This document shows, in pieces, positions 10,935 through 24,476 of a stretch of 64,000 nt of DNA. Positions within the stretch are counted from its first letter, which is position 1. Each line of letters opens with the position of its first letter. The translations under genes were made by a program, and so were the position numbers. The stretch spans positions 733,501 to 797,500 of the forward strand of contig JAIXMQ010000006.1 in the NCBI GenBank assembly GCA_025716855.1, written 5' to 3'. The stretch comes from Pilaira anomala. Lineage: Eukaryota > Mucoromycota > Mucoromycetes > Mucorales > Mucoraceae. The notes beneath the pieces are model-generated. The model saw nothing but the letters and a program-made list of their open reading frames with translations. It did no database searches and was not told where the DNA came from.

Positions 10935-13816
10935 ATGTCTGGAAGAAATCCTAAAGGAGCAGCTTTAGGACAAAGTCATTACGAATCGAGTGAAATAGTC
11001 GACTGCTTCCAAGATATTATAAAACCTTTAACGAGCGATTTAAAACAACGCGAAGTAACGTTTACAGCTCGTGATCTTTCATTATTTGTAGGTCAATTAC
11101 AACAATTTCAACAAGAATGTTTAGGGGCATTCAATAGACCACCAAACGCACCTGTTCGCATCCCTGCTAAATTATTCAAAGTAAATCCAAAAGCCCAACT
11201 TACCAGAGACTCTGCAATCTATATCATTTTAAAATCGGCTTACCGATTCCGATTTACGCACGGTTGGAAGAAGTGGGACTTTAGCAACCCTGCCAAAAAA
11301 CAAAAGAATGCTGATCTGGTTCAAGCCATAAGAAACCAATTAATCAAAAAGGGCTATATAATGGTACCAAGAATCGCCATTATGGAGCCTATGCCTGATG
11401 CTACACGTAAAACTATTATCTCCCTCGTCAAGAAAATTGGAGGTAAATGTTGAACACAAAAACATCATATTTTTTTGACTAATAATTTTAATAGCTTCAT
11501 TTGTGGATGATAAAAACAATGCAACGCATATTTTGTATGGTAAATTACATGAGTATAATACAGAAGGTGCAGAAGAGGATTGGTTTAGGACTTTAGAAAA
11601 GAATGGACCTTTGGTCCTTGTGCATTGGTGGTATTATCCTGATTCATTTGACAGCTGGCTTCCTCAAACACAACAATTTGCAGACCCTGAAGAACCTCCA
11701 GAGCATACAGGTCCGTGGCGCATATTAGTGAGATGGCTACAAGACACTGTCCGGTTTAATGAATTAATGAACGAAGAGGACTATGAAGATGTAGATGAAG
11801 ATGAGGAAGAAGAGGAGGAGGAGGAGGAGGAAGAAGAAGAGGAAGAAGAAGAAGTTTCGACAGCTATAAATAGAAAGAGAAAATTAAGCGAAATTATTAC
11901 AGCTACATCCACGACACAGGTAATAGCTAAGCCTGTGAATATAGATTCATCAAAAGAACTCTTATCGTCCACTGTTTCGCCTACGCAGCCATTACAATAT
12001 ATCCCTCCTGCACCGCCAGTGCCTGTACTTCATCCTGATTATCAGCCTGTTGTACGAGTTAGAGATATCGAAGCAGAAAAGCCCCAAGTAGGTAGCCGTC
12101 AACGAAAAAACGAGTTTGAGCCTTACTTGAATGGGGACATTACCAATATCTCGCAATACACTGCAGCACATGTAGAATATCCTAAACGACCCAATAAGAT
12201 GCAAAAAATAGATAAAAACATCGACGAAAAAGGTATAACATTAGACCCTATTGTAATTACTTTACACTAAGAAAATATAAATATTTAGCTATCAATATTC
12301 CCTCCTTGATTAGATCGATGCCGTACGATTATGAAAAGTTAGAATTACCATCATGGTTTCATTTTGATTTAATTCATAGTTTAGAAAGATTGGCACTACC
12401 AGAATTCTTTAAGGGAGATAATGTTGAATTGACACCTGAGGATTATAAAACATATAGGAATCATATGATTAATACCTACAAAGCAAATCCTGATTATTAT
12501 TTAACTATTTCTTCTTGCAAATCGAAATTGGACGTGGATTTAGTTACGCTAGTCAGAATACATAGCTTTTTGGAGAGTTACAACTTAATCAATTCTAGAG
12601 TAAGTAACTTTTAATATTAACAAATGCCCTAGACTAAATTATCGGTGTTATATAGCCTGATCCTCGTAGAAGAATATTCGATCCTTACATCGATAGTGAC
12701 CCAAGTGCCCAAATTAAACCAGGATCACAAAGAAACTTCAAAGATATCGAAAACGCAGATATCGAATATCTTCGAAAATTAATTTATGATGAAACACAAG
12801 TTGTATCTATTCGCTCTCCTTGGGACTTGACTGTTGAGGATCCAACTAACCCAGACGGTCGTAAAGTATTTCACTGTTCGAATTGCAATGTAGATTGTAG
12901 CGAAATTCGTTACCAATCCTTAAAGGCTAAAAACTTCCAAGTATGCATTGATTGCTTTTTGGAAGGCCGATTCCCAGCTACTTTCTTTAGTGGTGACTTT
13001 TTACGTGTGGAAGCCGGCGACGATTTAGATATAGAAGAAGAATGGACAAATGATGAAATTTTACGATTATTAGAAGGCGTAGATCGATTTGATGATGATT
13101 GGTTATTAATTTCTGAACATGTTGGTAGTCGGTCCAAGGAACAATGCATCACAAAGTTTCTACAACTTCCAATCAATGATGAATTCTTAACTGCTCAGTT
13201 ATCTCAAAAAGAATTAGAAGAGTTGCCTTTTGGTGATTTACCTAATCCAGTTATGACTACGATTGCATTTTTATCCGGCCACATTAATCCTGGTGTAGGC
13301 GCAGCAGCAGCTAAAACTGCATTAAAAGAATTAATGAAGTCTGGTCAAGGTCGTTCAGAAAACATGGAAGGCGTAACTAAAATTAAGAGTGAAGAATCAG
13401 TAGATATTGACATAAATATGGACGATGGAGTAAAGGAAGATATAAGCGCTTTTTCTAAAGACTTGATGAAAAATGCTACTAAATCTGCATTGAAAAGTGC
13501 AGTAGAAAGTGCGCGTAAATTGGCTAGTTATGAAGACGAAGAAATTCAGCATTGGACTCGCTTAGCAGTCAAGACAATGGTTGATAAATTATCTTCTAAA
13601 GTTCAACAATATGACGAACTTGAAACTTCTCTTGAAAATGAACAGACGGAACTGGAAAAACAACAGACATTGTTGGCGACTTCAATTGAAGCAATCAAGA
13701 CACAGCACTTCCCTTTACATGGCTCCGGAGAAGAATCAACATCGACAACAGTAACGCCACGAACAGATACTACTCAAATTGATTCCACTGTTACAAACAC
13801 GCCCACTACACTTTAG
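10935..13816 (+). CDS. SWI3/RSC8 (SMARCC) chromatin-remodelling subunit, 905 aa
   Basis: Exons are 10935-11442, 11495-12232, 12289-12599 and 12656-13816 (2718 nt, in frame). The ATG at 10935 is chosen over an upstream in-frame one whose extension is poly-K/F. The N-terminal third resembles the SMARCC N-terminal module (SFVDDKNNATHILY...GPLVLVHWWYYPDSFDSW). It is followed by a glutamate run, a SWIRM domain (about 425-515, LELPSWFHFDLIHSLERLALPEFF region), a ZZ-type zinc finger (about 591-620, CSNC...CIDC), a SANT domain (about 649-691, EEWTNDEILRLLEGVDRF), and a C-terminal coiled coil (about 835-865). SWI3/RSC8 dimers scaffold SWI/SNF and RSC in the nucleus. Sequence alone does not separate SWI3 from RSC8. 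It is convergent with the kelch gene. Confidence 0.93.
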
Positions 13817-14102
13817 AAATGATTATTCAATTGCACATAATATACTCAGTATTCCCCGTCCTTTTTTTTTACGCGCACTTTTTTTAGAAAAAAAATCTAT
13901 TATTATATTTGTTGAAACAAATTACTACATAAATATTTGTTGAATATAAATATTTATTTTTCGTCATACACACAGATAAGCCCTTATTTTATATTTTCTT
14001 ATAAATGATTTATGCATATGAAAATCACAGGTGATAAAACAGCAAGTGATTTAACATAATAATGAGAGTTTTGATGTATAAACCAACAGGTAAAGATTAG
14101 TT

Positions 14103-16486
14103 TCAGCCACGATTGGGAGACCTTAACATACCATCATTTGAGTTTCCGGGAGTTACGGACCGATCTTCCTCATTTGTTGATGAAGTGTAAACAGTTGTAG
14201 ACGCAGTTGTAGGGGGACTGATTAGGTCAGCGGGATCTACCTCATTTGGCTTTTGTAAGGGTTGAGGTCTTGCAACCGGTCGTGAACCCATGGGTGTTAA
14301 CATATAATCATGATCAACAAATTGTGTAATTTCACTAACGTAGGGAAAAAAAGGGTGGTTAATGATGATTTGGTAATAACTTTTTTTTTTTTTTTTTTAC
14401 TTACGGCACCGACGACATATGTTGTGGCTGATGCTGAGTTTGTGCACTATTATCCCAAACCATTTGTCGGTTTAAATCTGAAGAATAGACCGCACCTGTA
14501 GGGGATCCTATGCATCCAGGTATTGGTACAAGTGAATTATTTCGACTGTCATGAAAGTATCCAGAATTGAAGCTGTCGCTATTATTATAGTATTGTTCAG
14601 AAGTAGGTATAGGGCTTGCGACAGGTCCAGATGTATATTGCGGCACATAATAATTGTTTGAGGTAGGAGATGTTGTCGTAAAACTATTCATGTGTTGTGT
14701 ATTGGCCCAATTTCCTCCTACACCTGTTAGTGCAAGGCCGCCAGATGTAGTAGTCGACATGGAAGGTCTTGAAGTAAGTCTTGAATTGATTTCAGTAGTA
14801 GCAGTTTCTTGACATTGACTATTATAATAGTGTTGTTGATTATCTCTATTATTAGGTATAAACACCATACCGTCATGTTCAGGTAATCCGCTTGGTTTCT
14901 TATTTTTTGAAAATGGATTAATGCGTTTTCGGCGACACCACCAAAATAACAAGCATGCTATCACAGCCAGGGCGCCACATATAGTGCCAACAACAATACC
15001 AATTAAACCCTTTACTCCACCGATACTAGCATAAGAGGGGGATCCTTGTGAAAATTTGGAGTTATAATTTGAAGTCCAAGTCCAGCTTGTGACATTTAAA
15101 AGCTGAATATCTACAGCATTATTTGAGGCATTTGTTCCAGCAATAACCCAAATTTGATCATCAATTAAGAGCGAAGTATGATTTGAGCGGAAATAGCCTG
15201 TATCCCCACCTACGTCAATTTTATTCCAAACAAAAGAGTCTTGTCTACTTGTGTCTAGAGTCCATACATCGTTAAACAAACCAACACCTGAGGAATTATG
15301 GTATTCACCGCCGATGACTATTAGGGTATGCCCATCTGGATGTAATGTTGTTGTATGGTGTTTTCTAGGTGGAGGTGATTCACCCTTGGCTATCACATCA
15401 ATCCATTTTGCTATTTAAAATTGTTTAATGAATTGTTTATGTAATCTAAAAAAAAAAAAAAAAAAAAAAGGGCGAGGGATAACTTACAATATCTAGGGTC
15501 CAAAACGATAATCTCGGACATGTTTGCCAAGGGGAAATTTTTCATCATATCAATAGCCGATTCATTGTTGATGTAGGCACCACCAATAATGACCATTTGC
15601 GCGTTTGTGTTACTATATTTTAAATAGTTAGAAACTAACTCAAAGTGAAAGAAAATAGTTACGTCTAAACTAACCTTATTTCTGTCATAGTAGCATTAGT
15701 TCGGACAGCACCATTATAGACCGGGCCATCTATCCATCCGCTTGGTTCATCATAAATAGTTACATTATGATTCCAAAAAGTAGGGTAGCCTGGTGCATCT
15801 GGAGGTAAACCTGATTGTACATCAGAGATACCACCTATTTATAAATATGTATAAATATAACTGTTAATATAAATGTATTGAAGAAAAAGACAATCTATAC
15901 TTTTTAAAATGTTTACCCCAAATGTAGGTTGAACCCGTTTGAGAGACAGCAAAAGCTGCATTGCGTCTAGGAAGTGCACCGGAGGATGATCGTCTGATCT
16001 GTTTCCAGTTATTGTTTATCGTATTAAATTCACACAAGGTCATCTCCTTCTCATATTCAGCAGTTTGTTCTTGACCACTACCAGAACCAAATATATTTAC
16101 ACTGACACCATCTGGAGCAGGATGTGCTTGAGCAAAGTGCATAACTGGGCAGTTATCATTCCATAATCGAAAAGAGGAGTCCATACTACATAAAAACAAA
16201 GCAAGATGAGTATTATAAAGTATTTTTAAATTATATATAAAATACACACATACACTGGTGGATTGATCGTGCTAAAACTTTGATTAAGGTTGATAAAAAA
16301 CTGCTTATTTTTAGTTATAGGTACAGCGTTTGTGAATGAGAATATCCATATCGTGTTGGTCTCTTTAATGTAAACGGCTTTCCCTCCAATCGGTGGTTTT
16401 CCTGGTGTGATTTCTTGTGCATTCGCGTATTGTATTTTAAATAATAAAAACAAAACTGACAGTGATAACAAAATTAGATTTATCAT
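14103..16486 (-). CDS. Kelch-repeat type I membrane protein, 674 aa
   Basis: Six exons (16486-16254, 16185-15917, 15834-15675, 15612-15488, 15410-14405, 14334-14103) sum to 2025 nt with matching phases. A signal peptide is at residues 1-23. The ectodomain carries galactose-oxidase/kelch-like blades, with WGGISD, VIIGGAY, VIGGEYHN and WVIAGTN as blade cores and many N-glycosylation sites. One transmembrane helix (GLIGIVVGTICGALAVIACLLFWW) is followed by a basic stop (CRRKRINPF). The cytoplasmic tail is about 210 residues, disordered and Ser/Thr/Asn/Pro-rich. Such proteins are common in Mucoromycota and are thought to act at the cell surface or in polarity. The ligand is unknown. It is divergent from leucyl-tRNA synthetase. 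Confidence 0.88.
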
Positions 16487-17203
16487 TTTAAACTTTTCGG
16501 TTATTATATTTTGATTGAGTTTATTACAGATAGGTACAGTATTTTTTTTTTATATTATTTATTCGTGGAACTGAATGGCGAAAGGATAAAAAGTAAAGAG
16601 AGTAGAGAAAAGTAAAAGAGAGAAAAAAAAAGAGAAAGAGCGAAAAAAGGGGAAAAAAAACCAAGAAATAAATACTAGGAGTTTTAGGAGGCCCAAGTAT
16701 GCAACTGACACCTAACAGCAGTATTGTTGATTTGATCAATTATAAACAATTGCTGAGCCTTATTTTTATAACAATGTACTAGTTGTATGCAGTTCCTTGT
16801 TGTTGTGTCACAATTTGTAAATCCTCAGCCATATAGATGTAAAATCAAAACAATTTAATATCAATCATAATAAACTTTACAGGTCTTGTCGTTATCTTGT
16901 CTTTGTCTTTCACTTGACAATGAACCAATAATCAGACAACTTTTTTTTTTAAAAAAAAAATTACAAATAATAGGATCCTAAAATAACCTTGAATGTTGTC
17001 GAATATATACTTGCCAAAAGCAAAATAGAAAAGTCTATTTGAAAGATGAGTCAAGGTGTTAACCAATCACAATTCCAGTTACCATAGTAACAAGCCACCA
17101 TGGTAACTAAAGGTATTTGATTACATTAAATATCCGCAAGTATTTTTTTTTTTCTTTAAACTTCTTTATTTTTACTTTTTTTTTAAAGTAACATTAGAAA
17201 AAA
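16487..17203. promoter_or_regulatory. Shared upstream region, kelch gene / LeuRS
   Basis: Divergent 717-bp promoter region with long A and T runs and a purine-rich block (16590-16670). No gene is seen in it. Confidence 0.45.
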
Positions 17204-20200
17204 ATGACTGAAGCACCAAAGGTAAAGAACAAAAAAAAAAAATAATAATAAAAAAAAATAATGGAGCCTTTTTTAAACTTTTTGACATTAATTTTATTTA
17301 TATCCAAATAGACAGCTAAGCGTGATGCCCTTCGCGCTTTTGAAGGAGAGGCACGTAGCCTTTGGGACAGCAAGAAGGCTTTCGAAGTCAATGCACCTAC
17401 TGTTGAAGAACATCCTAATGCTGAAGATCTTCATAAAGAGTTTCCCAAGTTCATGGCATGTATGCCCTTCCCTTATATGAATGGTCGTATGCATTTGGGT
17501 CATGCCTTTACTTTCTCCAAGGTTGATTTCTGTACTGGTTATGAGCGTATGAAGGGTAAGAGAGCTCTTCTTCCTCAAGGTTTCCATTGTACCGGTATGC
17601 CCATTAAGGTAAAAAAAAAAAAAGAAGATAAATAGCAAAAAAAAAAAAAAAAAATTGAAAACTTAATTTATATTTTTTTTATAGGCTTGTGCTGATAAAC
17701 TTAAGCGTGAAATGAGTATGTTTGGAAAGAACTTTGAGAAATACGAAGAGATGGCATTATCCGATAAATTGGAAAAGACCGAAATCAATAAGAATGTCAA
17801 GAGTAAAGTAGCTGCCAAGACAGGTAATGTTACATACCAATTCCAAATTATGCTTTCTCTCGGTATCGATATCACCGAGATCCATAAGTTTGCAGACCCT
17901 TATTACTGGTGTGAATATTTCCCTCCTCAAACGATCAATGATATGACCGCCTTTGGTGCCAAGGTAGATTGGCGTCGTTCTTTCATTACCACCGACGCTA
18001 ATCCCTATTACGATTCCTTTGTTCGCTGGCAAATGAGAAAATTGAGAGAGATGCAAAAGATCAAGTTTGGTGAGCGTTATACCATTTATTCTATTGTGGA
18101 TGGTCAACCTTGTATGGATCACGATCGTGCTTCTGGTGAAGCTGTAGGTCCTCAAGATTATACTGGTATCAAGATGAAGGTTCTTGAATGGTCCAAGCCT
18201 GCTCAAGATGTACTTGCTCAATATTCCGATGCTCTTAAGGGAAAGACTGTTTATTTAGTTGCCGCTACTCTTCGTCCTGAAACCATGTATGGTCAAACCA
18301 ATTGTTTTGTTGGTCCCGAACTCAAGTACGGTATCTATCAAGTCAATGATACTGAAGCTTTCCTCTGTACTGAACGTGCTGCTCGTAACATGTCTCAACA
18401 AAAGATCTTTGCTTCTACTGAAATCATTAAGCTTGCTGATATTAAGGGTTCTCCTATTGTTGGTACCAAGATCCATGCTCCCATGAGTGTTTATCCTTCA
18501 GTCTATGTTCTTCCTATGGAGACCGTCTTGGCTACCAAGGGTACTGGTGTCGTTACCTCCGTTCCTTCAGATTCTCCTGATGATTTCGCTACTTTATCTG
18601 ATCTCAAGAAGAAGCCTGAGTATTACAACATTGAAGCCTCTTGGGTTCAAGGTTTCGACCCTGTTCCTATCATCGATACCCCCAACTATGGTAACCTTAT
18701 TGCACCCAAGCTTTGTGAGATCAAGAAGATTAATTCTCAAAAGGATAAGAACCAACTTGCTGAAGCCAAGGAAATTGCATATAAGGAAGCTTTCTATCAA
18801 GGTACTATGTGTATTGGTGAATTCAAGGGACTCAAGGTCCAAGAAGCTAAACCCAAAGTCAGAGAATTATTGATCAAGTCAGGTGAAGCTTTCGTTTATA
18901 ACGAACCTGAGAGTCTTGTCATGTCCCGTTCTGGTGACGAGTGTGTTGTTGCACTTTTAGATCAATGGTACATTGATTACGGAGAAGAAGAATGGTTAGC
19001 CAAGACCAAGAAGTGTTTAGCCCAAATGAACACTTATACTCCTGAAACCCGTCATCAATTCGAAGCTGTCTTGGACTGGTTGAACAAATGGGCTTGTGCT
19101 CGTAGCTTTGGTTTGGGTACCAAGTTACCTTGGGATGAACAATTCTTGGTTGAATCACTTTCTGATTCTACCATCTATATGGCTTATTACACTGTAGCTG
19201 GTCTCTTACAAGGCGGATCCGTCAACGGTCATCAAGTAGGTCCCGCTGGTGTCAAGCCTGAACAATTGACAGATGCTGCTTGGGATTATATCTTTAAGGT
19301 CGGACCCAAGCCCACCGATACAGATATTCCTGATGCTACATTTGCCAAGTTGAGACGTGAATATGAATACTTTTATCCTTTAGATCTTCGTGCCTCTGGT
19401 AAGGATCTTATTCCTAACCATTTAACTTTCTTCATGTATAACCATACTGCTATCTTCCCTGAAAGCATGTGGCCTCGTGGTGTTCGTTCTAACGGTCATT
19501 TGATGCTTGATTCTAAAAAGATGAGTAAATCTACTGGTAACTTTATGACAATGAGTGATGCTGTTATCAAGTATGGTGCTGATGCTACTCGTCTTGCACT
19601 TGCTGATGCTGGTGATACGGTAGAAGATGCTAATTTCGAAGATACTACAGCCAATGCTGCTATCTTGCGTCTTTACACTATTTTAGAATGGTCTGAAGAT
19701 CAAGTTAGTAAGGTAGATAGTCTTCGTACAGGAGAATTTAACTTTTATGACAAGATCTTTGAGAATGAGATGAACAAGTTACTTTTAGCTACTGAAGCAG
19801 CTTATGATGCTACTTATTATCGTGAAGCACTTAAATATGGTGTTTATGAAATGCAAGCAGCCAAGGATGCTTATCAATTAGCTTGTACAGTAAATGGTAT
19901 GCATAAGGATTTGGTATTACGTTATATTGAGGTTCAAACCTTGGTCTTATCACCTATTACACCTCATTGGTCTGAACATATGTGGGTTAAGGTCTTGAAG
20001 AAGGATGGATTAGTCGTGGATGCACTTTTCCCTAAGGCTACAGCACCTGTTGATAGAGCACTTGATGAAGCAACACGTTATATTCGTAAGACAACAAAAT
20101 CTATTCGTGATGCAGAACTTAATTTGTTAAAGAAGAAGAAGGGTAAGGCCGCTGTAAATGAATTCAAGGCAAACGAGCCCAAGTCTCTCAAGATTTTTGT

Positions 20201-20576
20201 TGCTACCAAGTTCCCTGAGTGGCAAGAAGCATGTTTAGCTGTGTTGAAGTCAAATTATAATAACGGTGTATTTGATGATGCCAAGATTCGTACAGAACTT
20301 GGTGCACAAGGTTTACTCAAGAATAAGAAGGCTATGCCTTTTGTTCAAGAACAAAAGAAGATTGTTACTCGTGATGGACCTGAAGCCTTTAACCGTACTT
20401 TGATCTTTAATGAAGTCGAAACACTTGAAAAGGCAAAGGAAGAATTAAAGCGTACACTTGGTTTCCATACCGTTACTATTTTGACTCAAGATCAAGTGAC
20501 TGAAGAAGATGTTAAGGCTGCTGAAGGTGCTGTTCCTGGTGTTCCTTCTTTCACTTTCAAGAATGAATCTGCATAA
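17204..20576 (+). CDS. CDC60: Cytosolic leucyl-tRNA synthetase, 1068 aa
   Basis: Exons are 17204-17221, 17312-17608 and 17685-20576 (3207 nt, in frame). The first exon encodes only MTEAPK. The class I HIGH motif appears as PYMNGRMHLGH (residues 60-70) and KMSKS as KKMSKS (K717-S721). GFHCTGMPI follows the HIGH region. The inserted CP1 editing domain includes the threonine-bearing TLRPETMYGQTN stretch. The C-terminal archaeal/eukaryotic-type extension shows this is the cytosolic enzyme, not the mitochondrial one. It charges tRNA-Leu with leucine and hydrolyses mischarged products. Codon choice is visibly biased (GGT, GCT, AAG, CTT), as expected for high expression. Both introns carry long A runs next to their splice sites. 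Confidence 0.97.
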
Positions 20577-20900
20577 ATCTCTTTTAAAAAAAAAAAAAAT
20601 ACTGTAGTATATTGTTATTATTATTATTTTTTTTTTTATTGCAATATATATATATAAAATGATTATTTGTTATTAAATGTTTAAGTGTAACTTGAGAGTT
20701 GGTGAAAATTGTAATACTTTATTATCCAATGAAATTGAATGTCGATTTCGCCATCTTTCTGATAATTAAGTGGATAGTAAAAGGAAGCTATTATATGAAA
20801 AAAGGATGAAAGGACAAAATATCCTTTTTATTTCCTTTTCACTTTTTTTTTTTCTTCTTTACTTTTTTTCTTTTTTTCTTTACAACTATTATTTATTTAT
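20577..20900. other. Convergent 3' region LeuRS / cysteine dioxygenase
   Basis: AT-rich spacer with poly-A and poly-T runs at both ends, presumably holding the two polyadenylation signals. No gene is seen. Confidence 0.5.
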
Positions 20901-21866
20901 TTATTGGTTATCTTCCTTAATACGGTTTCCTCCGATAGAGTAAAATGTACAAACACCACTACTTCTAGCTTTACCAGTCTTTTCTTCAAATGTTTTACAC
21001 ATTTTATAAGGTGGTGTATACAAATGAAGAGATACAGCACCACGATGTTCACTTGGATTTGAGATACGATGTAAACCAATATTATCTACAAAATATACAT
21101 AAAGTAAGTATTCTTTTTTTTATACGAGATATGATTTGATTGGCTAAAAATTACCATGTACGTAGGTTACTTGATTTGGATGATACACAGTATTCTTTGA
21201 AATAGCCAATGGTGTACCTTCTTCAGTCAATGAATGACTTGCAACAGCCGAAGTATCGGTGATATTACCTACAACAGGTACTTCATCTGTATCAGCTGAG
21301 GAGGAAGGCCAATGGTATTGTGTTTCTTGCAATTCTCCGTCTAATATTTTCATAACACAATGTGATCCTGCGTGGTCGTGAATTGGACTTAAAAAGGGGG
21401 GGGGCAGAGTAGATTGTCTCATTAGTGTATGAATATATATGCGTGAGAAAAAAAAAAAATACTATACCTCTTTTGACCTTTACTCCAAGCAAGAATCATT
21501 AAATTAAACTATTTTAGAAATCATCAGTATGTTACATCTATATTATTTCTTTAAAGAAGAAGCAGAAGAAGAAGAAGAAGAACTTACTTTTCCGTTACCG
21601 TCATCAACAAGGTTACGAGTATATGCTCTTGAATGATCAAACAAACTATATTGACTCCAATCTGCAGAATTTGAACTATAACGTTCCATTAACTGAATAA
21701 TCTTTTGTGCGTCGATATGTTCAGCATCTAAACCATCATCACCTAATACATGATGAATAGATTTGACAAGGTCATTTAATTTAAAATTATCCGTAACATC
21801 AGGAAGAACAGTATCAACAACAGATGAATAGGGTTCAAGCATAACAGGTTCTTGAGGAGGAGACAT
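20901..21866 (-). CDS. CDO1: Cysteine dioxygenase type I, 245 aa
   Basis: Exons are 21866-21588, 21508-21468, 21387-21155 and 21085-20901 (738 nt, in frame). The cupin core is complete. SPIHDHAGSHC gives iron ligands H110 and H112 and Cys117, and GLHRISN gives the third ligand, H190. SLHLYTPPY gives H205 and Tyr207, the residue that forms the Cys-Tyr thioether cofactor with Cys117 in the animal enzyme. The enzyme oxidises L-cysteine to cysteine sulfinate, in cysteine catabolism and sulfur control. The N-terminal 90 residues (helical, acidic) match the usual eukaryotic extension. An upstream in-frame extension without a good context was not used. Confidence 0.94.
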
Positions 21867-22702
21867 GATTGTAGTATAGTGGTAGTATAGAAGATGAGTA
21901 GTGTAGAAGAAGACTATAGAAGATGGAGAGTAAGGAAAAGAAAGAGTAGATATGAATGCGAAAAGAGGGCTATATTTATAGATACACAATTTATTTATGT
22001 TGATTAAACAGATGTGCGGGACCAAAAAAAAAAATAAGAGGCATTGAACAGGAATTTTTTTTTTTTAGTGAGGTAAAACTAAAGAATAGGGTTATAGATA
22101 AATAATGTGACAAAATGTATTAACAAGTGAACTAAACCAATAGAGAGACAGGTAACTTGATGTGTATATATTAGGAACTTTTAGACTTTTTTTAAAGCAG
22201 GACGACCTTACTTCTTATACCACACCATCATCGCCATTTTTCTCACGAAATGCATGAGTATACATAAATACAATACACTTTATTTATATGAAAATCAGAG
22301 CATTCATTATTATGACACGTATTATTCAAAATGAAATATTTTGGGTATATCGTTTACAACAACTTCCGAAATTAAAAATAGATACGAATGACGAATATCT
22401 ACGAATACATTATTAAATGAATTACAATTATACAAAATGTCCTTTTGATAGTGGGGAGGAATCTTATTTACATGTCGAGCGATTTAAGTTTGTACATCGT
22501 GTTTCATACCAGCACGCGTTGTAGAAATTGAATGGGTATTAGCGACTATATATAATACAGCGTAACCTGGAAGCAGATAACAACCAGACACAACATTTTG
22601 CACTACCTTGAGATGATTGTGTTTGTGAGACCGACACGTTGATAAGTAAACCGTATGCATGAACTTTGATCAACCATGATACATACAGCAGCATCATTTG
22701 CA

Positions 22703-22733
<31 letters not shown>

Positions 22734-23179
22734 GTTTTCATAAATTTTATGTATATGTATACATACATATATTTGATTTTTTTAAAAAAGAAAGTCAAGT
22801 ATAAAAAGGGGGTGTTTTGTTTTTTTTTAGAAAAAAAAAAAGGGAACCGTGATAAATAGTTAGACATCAGGCAGTTTTTGTACGTAATTGTACATATTAG
22901 AAGTTATCATTTATTACTCAAAAATGCCTATGATGGCACATTCTCACGATAATTCTATTCACTCTGTTTAAGAGGAGGAAAAGGAAGTCATTTGGTGCAT
23001 GATCCCAAATAATTTATTCGATTTAGTTATGACAAGAGGATGCGTGACCTGCATTATAATATCTAATGTGAGTGACTGAAGCCATGAAACTTGTCCTGAA
23101 TTCAAACATGGCATAGATTTCGTAGCCATTTTAATTTCATCAAATCTTTGTTCTATTCTACTTTTATAATCTACAAATA
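21867..23179. other. Intergenic, 1.3 kb
   Basis: AT-rich, with a 25-nt class T run near 22706-22731 and a poly-A tract near 22830. The part nearest 21867 should hold the cysteine dioxygenase promoter. No exon chain is recognised. Confidence 0.5.
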
Positions 23180-23908
23180 TTATTCCTTGTCGATTAATGC
23201 ATTGCTACATATAGCGGTGTAAGTATACTTAAATTTAGTAAGATAATATGCCTTTTTTTTTTTCTTTTTCTTACATAAAGTAGAGCTAACTGATAAGCTA
23301 TATACTTGTGGTTTGATAAATCCAAGTCGAGATAAAGTCTACAAGCAGTAACATAAAGTTGATCGAGATGACTTGCTTGATATTGTTCATCATATGAAAT
23401 AGATAATAACTTGGGATGATTTAATAAGAGCTGCATAGATCTTGTATATAAGGTCTTTTCATTACTTAATACTTGAAGTAATGACTTATTTAATGTATTT
23501 CCCGTTATCTTTACTTGTAGTATAGATACATCTTGATATAGTTTCTATAATAAGATGATATATATTGTTTCAGATCCCTTCTTCTCCTTTGTTTTCTTTT
23601 CTTTTTTTTTTTTTTTTTACCTTTAGAATAGTCTCTGTTGATTTTAAATCACTTTTAAGTTTCCATAATTCTAACCTTTCAATTTTAGCTAGTAATAGTT
23701 CAAGTTGACCTAGTTGTTTTAATAAGTCTAGTTCTTGTCGTATTTTCTTATTTTCTTTTCTCGGTAATAACGGTTCTTTGATATGAATCAAGACTACTTT
23801 TTTTGTTTAGTTAATTTTTGTATACAGCTTTTTTTTTTGGAATTTACCTTGATTTACAGGCTGAAGATGAACTGTTTTTAAAGGTGCTGAATGTGTTAAT
23901 CTACTCAT
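23180..23908 (-). CDS. Small coiled-coil hypothetical protein, 183 aa
   Basis: I do not recognise this gene. Four exons (23908-23848, 23793-23621, 23544-23275, 23227-23180) sum to 552 nt with correct phases. Residues about 20-75 form a leucine-rich charged helix likely to be a coiled coil (LDLLKQLGQLELLLAKIERL). The rest also looks helical. No signal peptide or membrane helix is seen. The last exon (16 codons) relies on a TTTAAG acceptor and is the least certain part. Confidence 0.6.
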
Positions 23909-24476
23909 TGAGAGAAAAGAAAAAAAAAATGTTATTTAAAAAGAACACAATAATAGCAAGTGGAAATTTTCTTGTCCATGTGATATAAGTGTTACAATTA
24001 AACTTTGCAACGTTTACGTAACGATCCTTGTAGGATTTAAAATCACATTTATACATTTATGATATTCTTTAACACTAGATATTGGTAGCTAAATCCACAT
24101 TTTTAGAATTAAATACTCTTATGTGATTGCATTCATGGTTTTGACATGTGTTCACGTATAAATATAGTCCATTTATGATTTAAATTCTCCTTTTTCATTT
24201 TTATACATACATGTGTATATATTCTAACATAGTTAATCCCTTTTATATGATGGATGAGATAAAGAGAAGGAAAAAAAAAAACGTCAAATTCCAATAGTTT
24301 AACCATATTATGCAAACAAAATTAAATCAAGGCTAGATAGATTTAAAAGCACTACAGATCTGAGCAAAAGATAGTTTTAATCACAAGAGAAAATAGTTAT
24401 AAAGTACACAAATCATCTTTATTATATATATATACAGGTCAAAATATACAACAAATAATAGCCTTTTCTTCTTTGA
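23909..24476. other. Intergenic
   Basis: Upstream region of the coiled-coil gene and downstream region of the TBC gene. It is AT-rich with no recognised gene. Confidence 0.5.

Noticed and set aside
17757..18221. 154-codon minus-strand frame opposite leucyl-tRNA synthetase
   Set aside because: It is an antisense shadow created by the strong codon bias of the synthetase.
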